Of a stretch of 64,000 nucleotides of DNA, positions 9,983-19,472 are shown one piece after another. The position numbers and the translations under genes are program-made. The stretch's first letter is position 1. Every line of letters starts with the position of its first letter. The notes below the pieces were generated by a model that had not been told where the DNA came from, ran no database searches, and saw only the letters and a list, made by a program, of their open reading frames with translations. The stretch is from the NCBI GenBank assembly GCA_963556695.1, contig CAUWAG010000014.1:62001-126000 (forward strand), read 5' to 3'. This DNA comes from Anthostomella pinea. Taxonomy: Eukaryota; Ascomycota; Sordariomycetes; Xylariales; Xylariaceae.

Positions 9983-10873
9983 ATGAGTCAGATCGACGCG
10001 TTCAACGCCTCGTTCCCCGCCGACTCCGCGCTGCTCTCTATCGGCGGCAACGACCTCTGCTTCTTCGACGTGATGAACGCCTGCATCTTCCGCTTCTACG
10101 ACTTCTACTCCGGGACCTGCGAGACGGCGCTCGAGAAGTCACGCCACAGCATCGAGAGCGAGGAGTTCGAGAACCGCGTGCAGATTCTCATCATGGAGAT
10201 CCTCGACAAGGTCCGCTGGGAGAAGAAGCCGTGGTTCTTCGTCGTGATGACGGGGTATGGTAGGTTCTTCAACGAGATGACGGACGGGTGTGACGAGATG
10301 AGCTTCGGCGTCTGGTGGAACGGGCCGAAGCTGAAGAAGGGACTGAGACTCCAGATGAATGCGCTGGTGCTTGCCGTCAATGCCAAGCTGAGGAAAATGG
10401 TTGATATGGTGAACTCGCGGTTTAACAGGGACAAGGTCCTCTTCGTTGACTATGATGAAAAGTTTGATGGCCATCGCTTCTGCAAAGCGAATGTTACGGA
10501 GCCGGATTACAGCCGCAATGAGACGTGGTTCTTCCTCGTCGGCGGGCCAGATAATGCGCGAAACGACACACGAGCGAATCATACGTCGGACGTCGAAACG
10601 TTGTCACCAGCATCGACCTTGGTTGACCCGTCGTCCTGCCTCGAGCCGGCTCGAACGTCTGGCGACTGGGGCGAGCTCGCCTTGTGCTATATGGTTATGG
10701 CGAAGCAACGCGACCCGATGCTCAAACCTACCCGTGGTGGTCTTTATGCCCAGAGTAACGGGATGTGGTACGTCCCGACATACTACGGCAAGACCTTTCA
10801 TCCTAGAACGCTCGGGCATGAGAGGGTGAGAAACGCCATTTACAAGGCGTGGCACGAACTTGAGTCACGATAA
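9983..10873 (+). CDS. SGNH/GDSL-type hydrolase, N-terminally incomplete
   Basis: A 296-residue GC-rich frame. SIGGND (residues 19-24) matches the conserved block III, and FHPRTLGHERVR (about 272-283) matches the C-terminal block carrying the catalytic histidine. SGNH hydrolases are esterases or lipases of diverse substrates; most fungal ones of this size are secreted. The N-terminal GDS block with the nucleophilic serine and any signal peptide are missing. The frame upstream of ATG 9983 is open only to a stop at 9944-9946 (TEEILSGGEMSQ). Either an upstream exon was not resolved or the gene is 5'-truncated and inactive. The Cys-containing middle (GTCETALEK, TDGCDEMSFGVW, DGHRFCKAN, SSCLEPARTSG) is consistent with a secreted protein. 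Confidence 0.6.
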   Translation: MSQIDAFNASFPADSALLSIGGNDLCFFDVMNACIFRFYDFYSGTCETALEKSRHSIESEEFENRVQILIMEILDKVRWEKKPWFFVVMTGYGRFFNEMTDGCDEMSFGVWWNGPKLKKGLRLQMNALVLAVNAKLRKMVDMVNSRFNRDKVLFVDYDEKFDGHRFCKANVTEPDYSRNETWFFLVGGPDNARNDTRANHTSDVETLSPASTLVDPSSCLEPARTSGDWGELALCYMVMAKQRDPMLKPTRGGLYAQSNGMWYVPTYYGKTFHPRTLGHERVRNAIYKAWHELESR

Positions 10874-11162
10874 TATGTGTGATACATACGTGAATATATA
10901 GTTGGCAGGTTCCTTCGTTCAGAGAGTACTCATCCATTTTCGTGTGATTCATGTGCTCATGCACACACTAGACTGTGTCATGCAAGCTGGGATTACAACC
11001 ACGTTCGATGATGTATGAATATGAACACCTATAGCATTGCAGGCTTTTTACTCGCTGCCCTACGCACTGTCCCAACTAGGCGTCGCATATTATAATGTGA
11101 GAATATGTAACTATGTCAATTTAACCTCTAATCAAGGCCCGCGTAAGAGAAAAAGGGGGTTA
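10874..11162. other. Intergenic stretch between convergent genes
   Basis: AT-rich spacer between the plus-strand SGNH-like frame and the minus-strand 2EXR gene. It must hold both 3' ends; no specific terminator sequence can be assigned. Confidence 0.5.
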
Positions 11163-12155
11163 CTAGATGCCCCTACCCCCAGGCAACCACGAAGTCAAAT
11201 CCCCGACAATCTCAAAGCGAATAGCACCAGCGCGCTCATCCCCAAGCACGACCCTCAGCTGATCCATAACCCGGCGCGCCGCCGCCTGCTTTTGATGCAC
11301 GCCGACGAGCCTCCACCCGTCCTGCTTCTCCAGTCCCGCACTCGTGAGGTACCGGCCGAACAAGATGCGCAGCCCGTTCTTCTTGCAGAAGCTCGGCAGA
11401 TGCGGCAGGCTGCGCCCGCAGGGGGCGTACGGGCTGTGCAGGCCGTGCACAAGGAAGACGGTATGCAGGGACATCGCCTGCCGGAGGGCCGCGAGGTCGG
11501 CGGCCGAGATGCACGCGAAGTCCGTGGCTACGGACAGGAAGAGGTAGCGCGTGTGCTGGATTGGCAGAGGTACGGCTGCGGTGAGGGATCCATCCTGCGG
11601 AGGATTCTGGGCCTGATCCTGTCCTGAAGAACCGAAGTCATCTGCCGGCCGGCGGTACAATGACAGAGCAGATAACCAGTCCGTCGTCCCGTCATTAGTG
11701 ACGCGGATCGTCTCCAGGCTCAGAGGCTCACGGACGGCATCCCACCACGCGAAGTCCACATCATCCGTAATGTTGACCGCGGGCAGCGGCAGGCGCTGGA
11801 ACCCGCTGAAGACGGCGTCGTTGAGCTCCTTGAACGGCGACATCCGCAGCCGGGCATCGTGCCGGACGCCCCGGACGCGCCGGTCGGGGTACCGCGCGTA
11901 GTACCGGTTCTCTGCTGGGTCGCGCCCGTCGGGCCAGCGGCGGAAGTGGTGGATGCGCGGGAGCTCTTTGGCGGCCCAGTAGAAGCGCCATATAATGCAG
12001 CGCAGCTCTGGCGGCAGCTGCGGGAATAGGTGAAATTGGGGTTGGGTACGGGTGGTGCCCTTCTTCTTTCTGCCGAAGTATTGTAGCTGCGACTGCGTGA
12101 GGGTGGTCCGCTTCTTCTTCCTGCTGCCGAAGTACTGGAGCTGTGTGCCTGCCAT
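11163..12155 (-). CDS. 2EXR domain protein
   Basis: A single-exon 330-residue protein with ATG at 12155. The segment FHLFPQLPPELRCIIWRFYW (about residues 41-60) is the hallmark start of the fungal 2EXR family, a very common accessory family in filamentous ascomycetes of unknown function. It is followed by typical blocks (LRMSPFKELNDAVFSGFQRL, then DDVDFAWWDA and TRYLFLSVATDFACI). The N-terminus carries an unusual internal duplication, QLQYFGSRKKKRTT followed by QLQYFGRKKKGTT, giving two basic patches that could act as nuclear localisation signals. The frame is intact, unlike most neighbours. Confidence 0.85.
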   Translation of the reverse strand: MAGTQLQYFGSRKKKRTTLTQSQLQYFGRKKKGTTRTQPQFHLFPQLPPELRCIIWRFYWAAKELPRIHHFRRWPDGRDPAENRYYARYPDRRVRGVRHDARLRMSPFKELNDAVFSGFQRLPLPAVNITDDVDFAWWDAVREPLSLETIRVTNDGTTDWLSALSLYRRPADDFGSSGQDQAQNPPQDGSLTAAVPLPIQHTRYLFLSVATDFACISAADLAALRQAMSLHTVFLVHGLHSPYAPCGRSLPHLPSFCKKNGLRILFGRYLTSAGLEKQDGWRLVGVHQKQAAARRVMDQLRVVLGDERAGAIRFEIVGDLTSWLPGGRGI

Positions 12156-12484
12156 GGTGTGTTCCTTATCGTGTCCACGATATTCACTATACTGCCCGAA
12201 CTTTAGAGTCCAAAGGTATTGCTGAAGGCCGAATTGCGGCCCTGTTTGACTGTTTACCGACGAATATTATGTGGTATAAGTTGGTAAAGTTGGAAACTGC
12301 AGGTGAGGGTCGAGGGGCGTAATAATTGTGGCGAACTGACTTACAGGCGGGAGGAGGCGATGCAGGTGGTTGCCTGGAAGGATCTGCCGATCATGACCGC
12401 CAAGCCGAGGGCTACTGCCACTTGCAACCGAAGTGTTGTTGCCTCGCCTTAAATCGCTCCAGCCTTGGAACTTTTTGACTTGGT

Positions 12485-12715
12485 TATACCACGTCGGACT
12501 AGAAGAGGCCGAAGGGTGCACTGTGGGGACCAAGAGCAACTCCCCGGGAGTAGACGCCCTCACGGTACGGATTCTGAAAGCTTGCTGGCCAGTTATCGGG
12601 GAACATGTCAGAGCCCTTTTCCAGACCTGTCTACAAATCGGACACCACCCTCAACCATTTAAAGTAGCTGAGGTGGTAATGATCCCAAAACCAGGCAAGA
12701 AAGACAACTACGAAT
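12485..12715 (+). mobile_element. Internal LINE fragment (RT N-terminal region)
   Basis: About 230 bp closely matches the reverse-transcriptase entry region of the large LINE (minus strand, about 17,165-17,400): GLEEAEGCTVGTKSNSPGVD, LTVRILKACWPVIGEHVRAL and FKVAEVVMIPKPGKKD. Neither the 3' UTR nor the 5' end is present. An internal-only piece is unusual for a LINE copy, which normally keeps its 3' end, so it probably reflects deletion or recombination. Confidence 0.85.
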
Positions 12716-12781
12716 CAACCTCTGCTGGTGCCTAATACTTGCGACCTCTGAGAGTTGGGCACGGATCATAGTCACGTGCCT

Positions 12782-12823
12782 ACTTTGTGGGCCGCACTTT
12801 GTGGGCCGCACTTTGTGGACCGC
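12782..12823 (+). repeat. Three tandem copies of a 14-bp unit
   Basis: ACTTTGTGGGCCGC is repeated three times without gaps; the third copy has one change (GGGCC to GGACC). It is a small minisatellite 70 bp downstream of the LINE fragment. Confidence 0.9.
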
Positions 12824-13356
12824 ACATGCAGCCCAGCTAGCGGGTATAACCCTCATGCGATAATTGCTGAGTGGGAAGTTGTCGGCGGTTTGACTCAACA
12901 TCACGTTTGTCTAGATGACTAGGAGAACGCGGCTCATCAAGTGATTACATCATCTTTACTGTCATGACTGTTCCATCCTCTGACAACACCCGTGCAATAT
13001 CTAATCCCTTTGCAGAGAAGACATCGCCACGACACACTTGACAACACGTGGGCAGAGGCGCAGGCACGTCTGCCCCTTCCATCTCAATCTTTGATTGGAA
13101 GACTGGAGGCAGGCAAGCAGGCTGCAGTCTGCAGTCTGTAGGACAGGTTGCGACGCATTGCGACGATCATCGGGATTGACGTCTGAGCACAGTCGCGACA
13201 TTGCGACGGCCAACCACCCCTCGGCAAGGCAACAATCTTGTTTGCGTCAGCAACTCCCACCAGCTCGGGGGCCCTATGGTTGAACGAGGTTCGAATGGAT
13301 GTTCCTGGGAACGAATGATCGGTCCAGTAAGACCTTGCGGTTAGGTACGGTAACCT
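12824..13356. other. Non-coding stretch between LINE fragment and solo LTR 2
   Basis: About 530 bp without a convincing gene. A short CTGCAGT repetition occurs near 13,120-13,135. Nothing else was recognised. Confidence 0.4.
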
Positions 13357-13361
13357 TGAAG

Positions 13362-13530
13362 TGTGACGATCAGGCCTGCAGTACAACTGGTCAGGACTGA
13401 TGGATAGATAAAGCTAGATTCAACGATCTATGAAGAAGGAAGAAGGAAGAAGGCAGGCCGCTTCAGGTGAGAGGTGGGCCTCCCATATATATAGGTACAT
13501 GTGGAGGTACAATGTACTTGTACCGTAACA
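13362..13530. mobile_element. Solo LTR 2, with 5-bp TSD
   Basis: A 169-bp element, TGTGACGATC ... CCGTAACA, flanked by the direct repeat TGAAG (13,357-13,361 and 13,531-13,535). Same family as the element at 8878-9037, but the middle differs in length and sequence (a short GAAGGAA repeat here). It lies in the same orientation about 4.4 kb away. Each LTR has its own TSD, so they are independent insertions and not the two ends of one element. Confidence 0.9.
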
Positions 13531-15775
13531 TGAAGTAGGCATGTGCGTCTGACCGTCGAAACTCCTCGCGGCCAGTTATGACGGTGCTAATATCTGCACG
13601 TGACCTGAAATGGGTTGACCTTCACGAGGAGTTTGTAAACAGGATTCCCTGGCGAAGTTTTGGGTCTCTGCAGGTCCGTTACTGTACGAACTTCAACATT
13701 ATGTAGGCAGGTATGATGATGATGATGATGATTGTATTTAACGTGGAGGCTCGCTCCTCAGTAGTGCAAACCACGCCTCCCAGAGCCTCTGCATCGCAGG
13801 GTTGTGGAGGTATCAAGATAATAAATACAGTCAGTCCCGCTCACGAGCCCATTCCCGTTGTTGCGGCGGTATGACTTTGGGGTCATCCATCTGGTCCTTC
13901 AAGAATAGCTATTTATCGGGGACAGATTGATGAGAAGAGCTTGCTCCTCTCCCCCAAGTACTGTAAACAGGCTGCCCTAGGCGAGTACCTGGGCAGCAGT
14001 CGGTTTTTCCCAAGCCTCTTGCAAAAGAAAATGTGTTGTGGTGTTTTCTTCTCACCACAGCTGCAGTGATCATTCAAGTCTGTATGCCCGAAACGTTCGT
14101 GGTATCCAGCAAAGTCGCCATGTCCAGACCTGGCCGCTAGAGGTCTGTGTAAAGTGCTCCTTTCAAAAGATATGAGGCTCCTCTTGGTTACTGTATATGA
14201 GTATATTTCTTGGTATTTAGGTTCTGATTGACCTTCCCACCATTGATCGAACTCTCTGTTGCCCATCTTCTTGAGATCTCTCTTTACCCAAGAGATTGTG
14301 GGAAGGTTCGTCGCTTCCGTTTCTAGCATGGCACCGTCTTTTGCTAGTACGTTAGCAGCTTCATTACCGTTGATATCTCTGTGTCCAGGGATCCACTTGA
14401 CGGTCACCCTAGGAGTATGTACTGTAGCGAGTTCTTGAAATCGTAGAAAAATGTTCTGTGATGTCTCGGGTGGAATCCCATTGAGTCCATCTACCACTGA
14501 TGTATTGTCCAGGCAGACATATAACTGTTTTCTGTGTCCAATTGTCCTGGCTGCTGCAAGCCCTTGGAGAGCGCCATAGACTTCAGCATCTATTACTTCT
14601 GTTTAGAAAAGTCTGCCCTTTCCCCGGTATACTTCTTGTATAGTGTTGTCTTTTCTGATGGTATAGCCCTATTTAGTGCGGGTTGTGCCTTTATCGTCCA
14701 ATTGTGATCCATCTGAGTAGATGAAAAGGTCAGTGTTCATATTTCTCTCTTGTAACCATTTCTTGAAGAGCTTTATTTTTTTGTCTTTATCTTTGCGGAT
14801 TAGGGATTTCTTTTATAATGGTTTGGTAAGTATTGGTCTCTAGAAGTCAGGGATTAACTGAAAGCTCCTTTAAAGCCTTATTGGTTCCTTGCGAGCTTGT
14901 ATTTAGAGCCTGCCAACAAGAGGGTGTCTTTGGTCTATTTATCCGAGTCGTAGGCCGTGACATCGTCTTATTGACTCTGCAAGAACTCCTGCTGGAGGAA
15001 TCTGTGATTCAAAGTATAGGATATGTCCAGGATATGTTTTCCAGACCGGCAGGATAGCCCCGATGGTTGTTCATAATACAGCGTCTATCGTTCCAAGAAG
15101 CCCCTTAATACGATATGCTGATGTCCCACCTGAGTTCCTGATTATTTTGGTTCCTGGGTACCAGGCCTCCAAGCCGTATGTAAGAATAGGAATAACACAA
15201 GCTTTCACAGCCCTCTTGGTCGACTTAACTGGGAGTCCTTTGACTGTGTTGCATAGTCTTCAGAGGTTATTTGCTACCTTATTAGCTTTCTTGGCCTAGT
15301 AGGAAACATGATCTTTGAAGTTTAGTTTCTATCCAAAAAGATACCTAGCCATCGCATGGAAACCTTGGCTGTTTTGTTCATTGTTCCGTGGCAGACTGGA
15401 GGGTTGTCTGAGTTTTTTTTTTTTTTATGAAGTGCATAATTTCAGTTTTGTTAGGGTCAAATTCAATAGCATTGTTATGTCCCTATTGATTGAGCAAGTG
15501 AAGATTTCCAGAAGCCTCTGTAGCTCTTTCCTTAAGGTTCTTTCCAATGCAGAGAGTTGCTAGGTTGTCTACATATCCAAAGCGTCTCTTTTTTCTATCA
15601 AGTCGGGCACAGATTGGCTCTGTATACAGCATATAAAGGATTGGAGAGGCTGGTGAGCCTTGTGGTAGCCTACAAGTGAGAGCTTTAATATCAGTCACAA
15701 TACCTTCAAATCGAACCCTTGCAGACCGCTCGAACATGAATGACTGGACCCATCTTATAAGGAAGCCTGGCCAGC

Positions 15776-15948
15776 TGTCAGATTTGAGCCAATCGTGAGG
15801 TTGAAGTGTGTGTGTGTATTCTGTGTGTCTGGAGTGTCCTTGTGCGATCGTGGCAGTTTTGTGCCAGAGGGGGCTGGATCGGGACGGAACAACTAGGGTC
15901 TGGTGTCTACCTATCAAGGTGACCTCTGTGCTCACCTTTAATCCAACA
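15776..15948 (-). repeat. Copia 3' LTR, 173 bp
   Basis: On the plus strand TGTCAGATTT ... ATCCAACA (TG...CA on both strands). It directly abuts the TSD copy at 15,771-15,775. It shares about 138 bp with the 5' LTR with roughly four differences. Confidence 0.9.
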
Positions 15949-16736
15949 CACGCCCTCAGCCAGGCAGGCAACGGCTCTGGCTGAACTAGTCTATAGAGTA
16001 AACTACCTCAGGGTCTTGACTCAGAATCTCTTCTCTCTTCCCAATGGCTCCCTTCTGTGACCTTAAATCAAGCTGCCTCGCCTGAATGTCTACCAATCCC
16101 AACTGATCCAGAAATCCTGCCCACCGTTGAGCCGGCAAGGCCTTGGTCAACCCATCCGCTTTCATCTGTGCTGAAGACGTATATTCGATGCTGACGGTTC
16201 CTTATTCCACTTCTTGTCGAAGCCAATGGTTGTGTATGTCTACATGCCGCAACTTGGTTTTTAAAAGGGCGATTTTGGCTGTCACTAGCTTAATTGTCTG
16301 TGTATTGTCACATTCCACTTTGATCTTCTCGCGTTTGAGTTGAACACTAAGTTCCGTAACCAGCCGGCTGATGTACAAAGTCTTTTTGACTGCCTGAGCC
16401 AGTGCGAGTAGTTCCGCTTCTGTAGTAGATGTAGTGACCGTGTCTTGCTTATTGGCCTTCCAGCCGATCAATCCTCCGAAAAGAGTCATGGCGAAAGCCT
16501 GAGAGCTCTTTCTGTCGAGAGAATTGTCGGCAAAGGAAGCATCATTAGCCACCACTAAATCGTCTCCTCCTCCAAACTGGAGAGAGTGGTGTCTTGTTCT
16601 GTATAGATATTGGATGACTCGGTCAGCGGCATTCTGATAGATCTGACTTGGGTTTGTCAGGAATCTTGCGAGGCGTGATGTTGCGAAGGCTATGTCTGGT
16701 CGTGTGGAAACGGAGGCATATAGAATGGAACCAATC

Positions 16737-16877
16737 TTGTGTGTGTATTCTGTGTGTCTGGAGTGTCCTTGTGCGACCGTGGCAGTTTTGTGCCAGAGGG
16801 GGCTGGATCGGGACGGAACAACTAGGTTTTGGTGTCTACCTATCAAGGTGCCCTCTGTGCTCACCTTTAATCCAACA
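16737..16877 (-). repeat. Copia 5' LTR, truncated at its 3' end
   Basis: Matches the LTR at 15,776-15,948 from its TGTTGGATTA end through the (CA)n stretch, then jumps straight into the RT/RNase H coding region. CCAATC occurs at both sides of the presumed breakpoint and may be the microhomology used for the internal deletion. Confidence 0.88.
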
Positions 16878-17821
16878 CCAGCCCTGTTCTCTCATGCGAA
16901 CCACCAGCCGTCCCATTAGGGCAGCGTAAAAGGCCCCTTTCACATCTGACGTGACTACTGTTGTAACGAGGCCTTGGTCGAGGCCCTGCTCAATATCGTG
17001 TATGAGTGCAGCTACCAAGTCAGTGGCAGAGCGCTTTGGTAGAGCTCTAAAATATTGTGGAGCTAGAATTCCAAGTTTAATAACAAAACAGGTAATTCTT
17101 TTTTTAATGAGTCATTTAAGGCCTTTGCCAAGACATGATAACAGTGATATTGGTCTTTAGGCCCTGGGATTGGAGTAGTCTTTCTTGCCTGGTTTTGGGA
17201 TCATCACTACCTCAGCTACTTTGAATGGTTTAGGGTGGTGTCCAATCTGTAGACAGGTCTGGAAAAGGGCTCTGATATATTCCCCAATGAATGGCCAGCA
17301 AGCTTTCAGAATCCGTATTGTGAGGGTATCTATTCCCGGGAGTTGCTCTTGGTCCCTAAAGTGCACCCTTCAGCCTCTTCCAGTCCAACATGGTATTCAA
17401 GGGGGATATATGGCTTGGGTTGTGTGATCTGAGCGGACCAGGGGTCGATGATATCGTTGTCTGAAGTACTTCGTTCAAGCGTGGCTGAGCGTAATGCATT
17501 TGCCTTGCTCTCTTGTGACTCGAATATTTGGTCTCCTATGATGATTGGAGGGGAACGCAATCCTGCTGATAACTTGTGCCAAGAGACGATTCTGTATAGG
17601 TCCTTTGGCTCAGTTGCTGAATTAATTAAAGTCTGCCAGTACTCTCTCCTAGCTTTCTGAACCACGCGGCAAAATTCCCGTCAGGCTGAATTCCGCCCTT
17701 CTTGGCTTGTAGTCTGTTTAGAAAGGGCCCTATATGTCTGAATAGCTGCTTTGTAGTCATCATTCCACCAAGCAGTGGGCCGAGATTAATGGGGCTTCTT
17801 GCCCACTGTCTTGATACAGCC

Positions 17822-17913
17822 GGCCGTATGGCGCAATGGTCAAATGCGCCTGGTTGTGTTCTCGTTTGTGCGGTGGGCGACGAGAACAAGTGGGTTCGAA
17901 TCCTGCTATGGCC
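17822..17913 (+). promoter_or_regulatory. tRNA-like head of the SINE (RNA polymerase III A and B boxes)
   Basis: The acceptor stem GGCCGTA/TATGGCC pairs over 7 bp (one G-T). The D arm is GCGC-AATGGTCAAAT-GCGC. A long variable-type hairpin GTTCTCGT/ACGAGAAC follows, then a T arm around GGTTCGAATCC. The A box TGGCGCAATGG is at 17,829-17,839 and the B box at 17,893-17,903; both fit the polymerase III consensus. The large extra arm suggests a class II (Ser/Leu-type) tRNA ancestor. It is not annotated as a tRNA gene because it is followed by SINE sequence and flanked by a TSD. Confidence 0.85.
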
Positions 17914-18389
17914 CCCTTTCTGACCCGGCTTGTGCGAGTCGATAACCAGCACACGACAGTGGAGAGGCCCCATTTTATCGCAGAGCCCGATAGCCAAGCA
18001 GCTTGTCTCCACAATACCCACTCCTGCGAGGTTTTCCCCCTTGTGGTTTCCCTCGCCAGCAGATAACAAACACCTACTCCACCCACCAATGCGACATATA
18101 TCGAACGGCTACTGGAACGATATGTACACCAGAGAACTGAGGTTCACTGGGTCGCTTTGTCACTAGATAGGAGGTTTTTCTGACGGAATCGTGCTTGGGT
18201 ATTGACTAAAACCATCTGAACACTCCAGATTGGTACCGCTACAGCGAGGATAGGCTCGTGCGCGGATCTGAATGTATCTAATTTGACACCTCTACAACCT
18301 TGCGATGCAATGGCTCTGGGAGGCGTGGTTTGCACTACTGAGGAGCTACCCCCCACGTTAAATACAAAACAAACAAACAAACAACAAAC
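17822..18389 (+). mobile_element. tRNA-headed SINE with LINE-type 3' tail
   Basis: A 568-bp insertion in the LINE endonuclease/RT linker, flanked by a perfect 14-bp target duplication GTCTTGATACAGCC (17,808-17,821 and 18,390-18,403; the last base is shared-ambiguous). The 5' 92 nt form a tRNA-like structure with A and B boxes. The central 330 bp match nothing else in the window. The 3' ~140 bp (18,248 onward) align with the 3' UTR of the Tad1-like LINE (GGCTCTGGGAGGCGTGG, GAGGAGCTACCCCCCACG) and end in an (AAAC)n tail. There is no protein frame. This is the architecture of a SINE mobilised by the LINE whose tail it carries. Confidence 0.92.
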
Positions 18390-19472
18390 GTCTTGATACA
18401 GCCTTGGATCATGTTGATCAAGCTTTGTGTAAAGGCATCTACCTGGCCAGGGGATACACCCAGCCGGGGGAGTTCATGGATCCTGGTTTGGACATTATCT
18501 GCCAGCACTTGTAGTTTATCGTCCGGTACTATCCAATAGTTAGCCTTAGGGACTCGGTCTAGATCTCCCTGAATTGGGACAACTATTTGTAATATCTCAT
18601 GATCTGAAGTGCACTGGAGTGCATCATTCACTGAGGCTTCGGCCATGGGGACATCTGAGAACACCAGATCTAGTACATTTCCGTCATCATGTGTTGGGAC
18701 ATCTGGTTCAGAAATCAGATCCAGTCCGTGGTCTGTCATAGTCTGTGCAAGTATGACACCACCATGATATCCTGGATTGCTCGAGTCCCAGGATGTGTCG
18801 TCAGCATTGAAATCTCCAGCTATAACGCAGCCAAAAGGTGGAGTCCATACTTCCAGAATATCATCCACTTCCTGTGGGTTGTCACATGGCCGATAGACAC
18901 TGGCAAATGTAATGCCTTATACCTTGACACAGGTGATGTCTCGTGTAACATAGAGCCAAAATTAATCCGCTTAAAAGGGTTTTCTCACATAGATGAGAGA
19001 TCTGGGCTGTGTACTATCGCTGTCCCAGGAATCTACTGAGGAGTATATATCGTAATTGGGGTGTGTCTTTACTCCTATTCTCTTGCCTGGTGGTATGCCA
19101 ACCCAGGGCTCTTACATCAGAATGATGTCTGCTTGTTCTCTTTTGTAATCAGTCAGGTTGATGGCTAACTCTGTAGGGCCTGCACTCTTTTGTCCTCTTG
19201 CTGCATTTATAGAATGGATGACTAGATGCCCGTGTCGATATGTTTTGTTTAATGTACCTAGCATTGACTGATAACAATGATGTCGGCATCTTTGGGATGA
19301 GCTGTATCTGTTGTGTCGATTTGTATTGTGGTGTTGTTGGAACAGGCTTGAACGATCAATCATAATACTCGAGTATGGGGTCAAGGTCATGATGTTGCTG
19401 ATGGTTGGATTGAGAGGAATCTAGCTGGACTCGAAGGTCTGGCCAAGTGCCCTCTCAATCCACTATCTTATC

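Larger units (their letters stand above)
15776..16877 (-). mobile_element. Internally deleted Ty1/copia element nested in LINE
   Basis: 1,102 bp flanked by the 5-bp duplication CCAGC (15,771-15,775 and 16,878-16,882). The minus strand begins TGTTGGATTA, a copia-type LTR start. The two LTRs are at 16,877-16,737 (5', lacking its last ~32 bp) and 15,948-15,776 (3', complete). Between them only the end of the polyprotein remains: IGSILYASVSTRPDIAFATS, YLYRTRHHSLQFGG, the RNase H motif TTSTTEAELLALAQAV, KVECDNTQ, and the C-terminal SAQMKADGLTKALP. One in-frame TAA interrupts it near 16,200. Everything from the primer-binding site through most of RT is deleted, so it is non-autonomous. The 5-bp TSD shows it inserted into the already present LINE. 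Confidence 0.92.
13913..19390 (-). pseudogene. LINE ORF2: endonuclease, reverse transcriptase, RNase H
   Basis: Reading the minus strand: apurinic-like endonuclease motifs (QADIILMSEPWVG, GDFNADDTSW, LDLVFSD, TSDHEIL); RT blocks (VVMIPKPGKKD, TSDVKGAFYAAL, LPQGSPASPILYML, and FGYVDN in place of the usual Y-x-DD); then RNase H (WIPGHRDINGNEAANVLAKD) and the Tad1-type tail GHGDFAGYHERFGHTD with a cysteine/histidine cluster. Numerous stops occur, mostly attributable to C:G to T:A change. The RT frame is split by the copia insertion exactly between EQGW and PGFLIRW, and the endonuclease-RT linker by the SINE between QGCIKT and VGKKP. Confidence 0.88.

Noticed and set aside
8878..13530. The two LTRs as the two ends of one 4.6-kb LTR retrotransposon
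   Set aside because: Each has its own distinct 5-bp TSD (CTCCG and TGAAG) and the interval holds host genes, not gag-pol.
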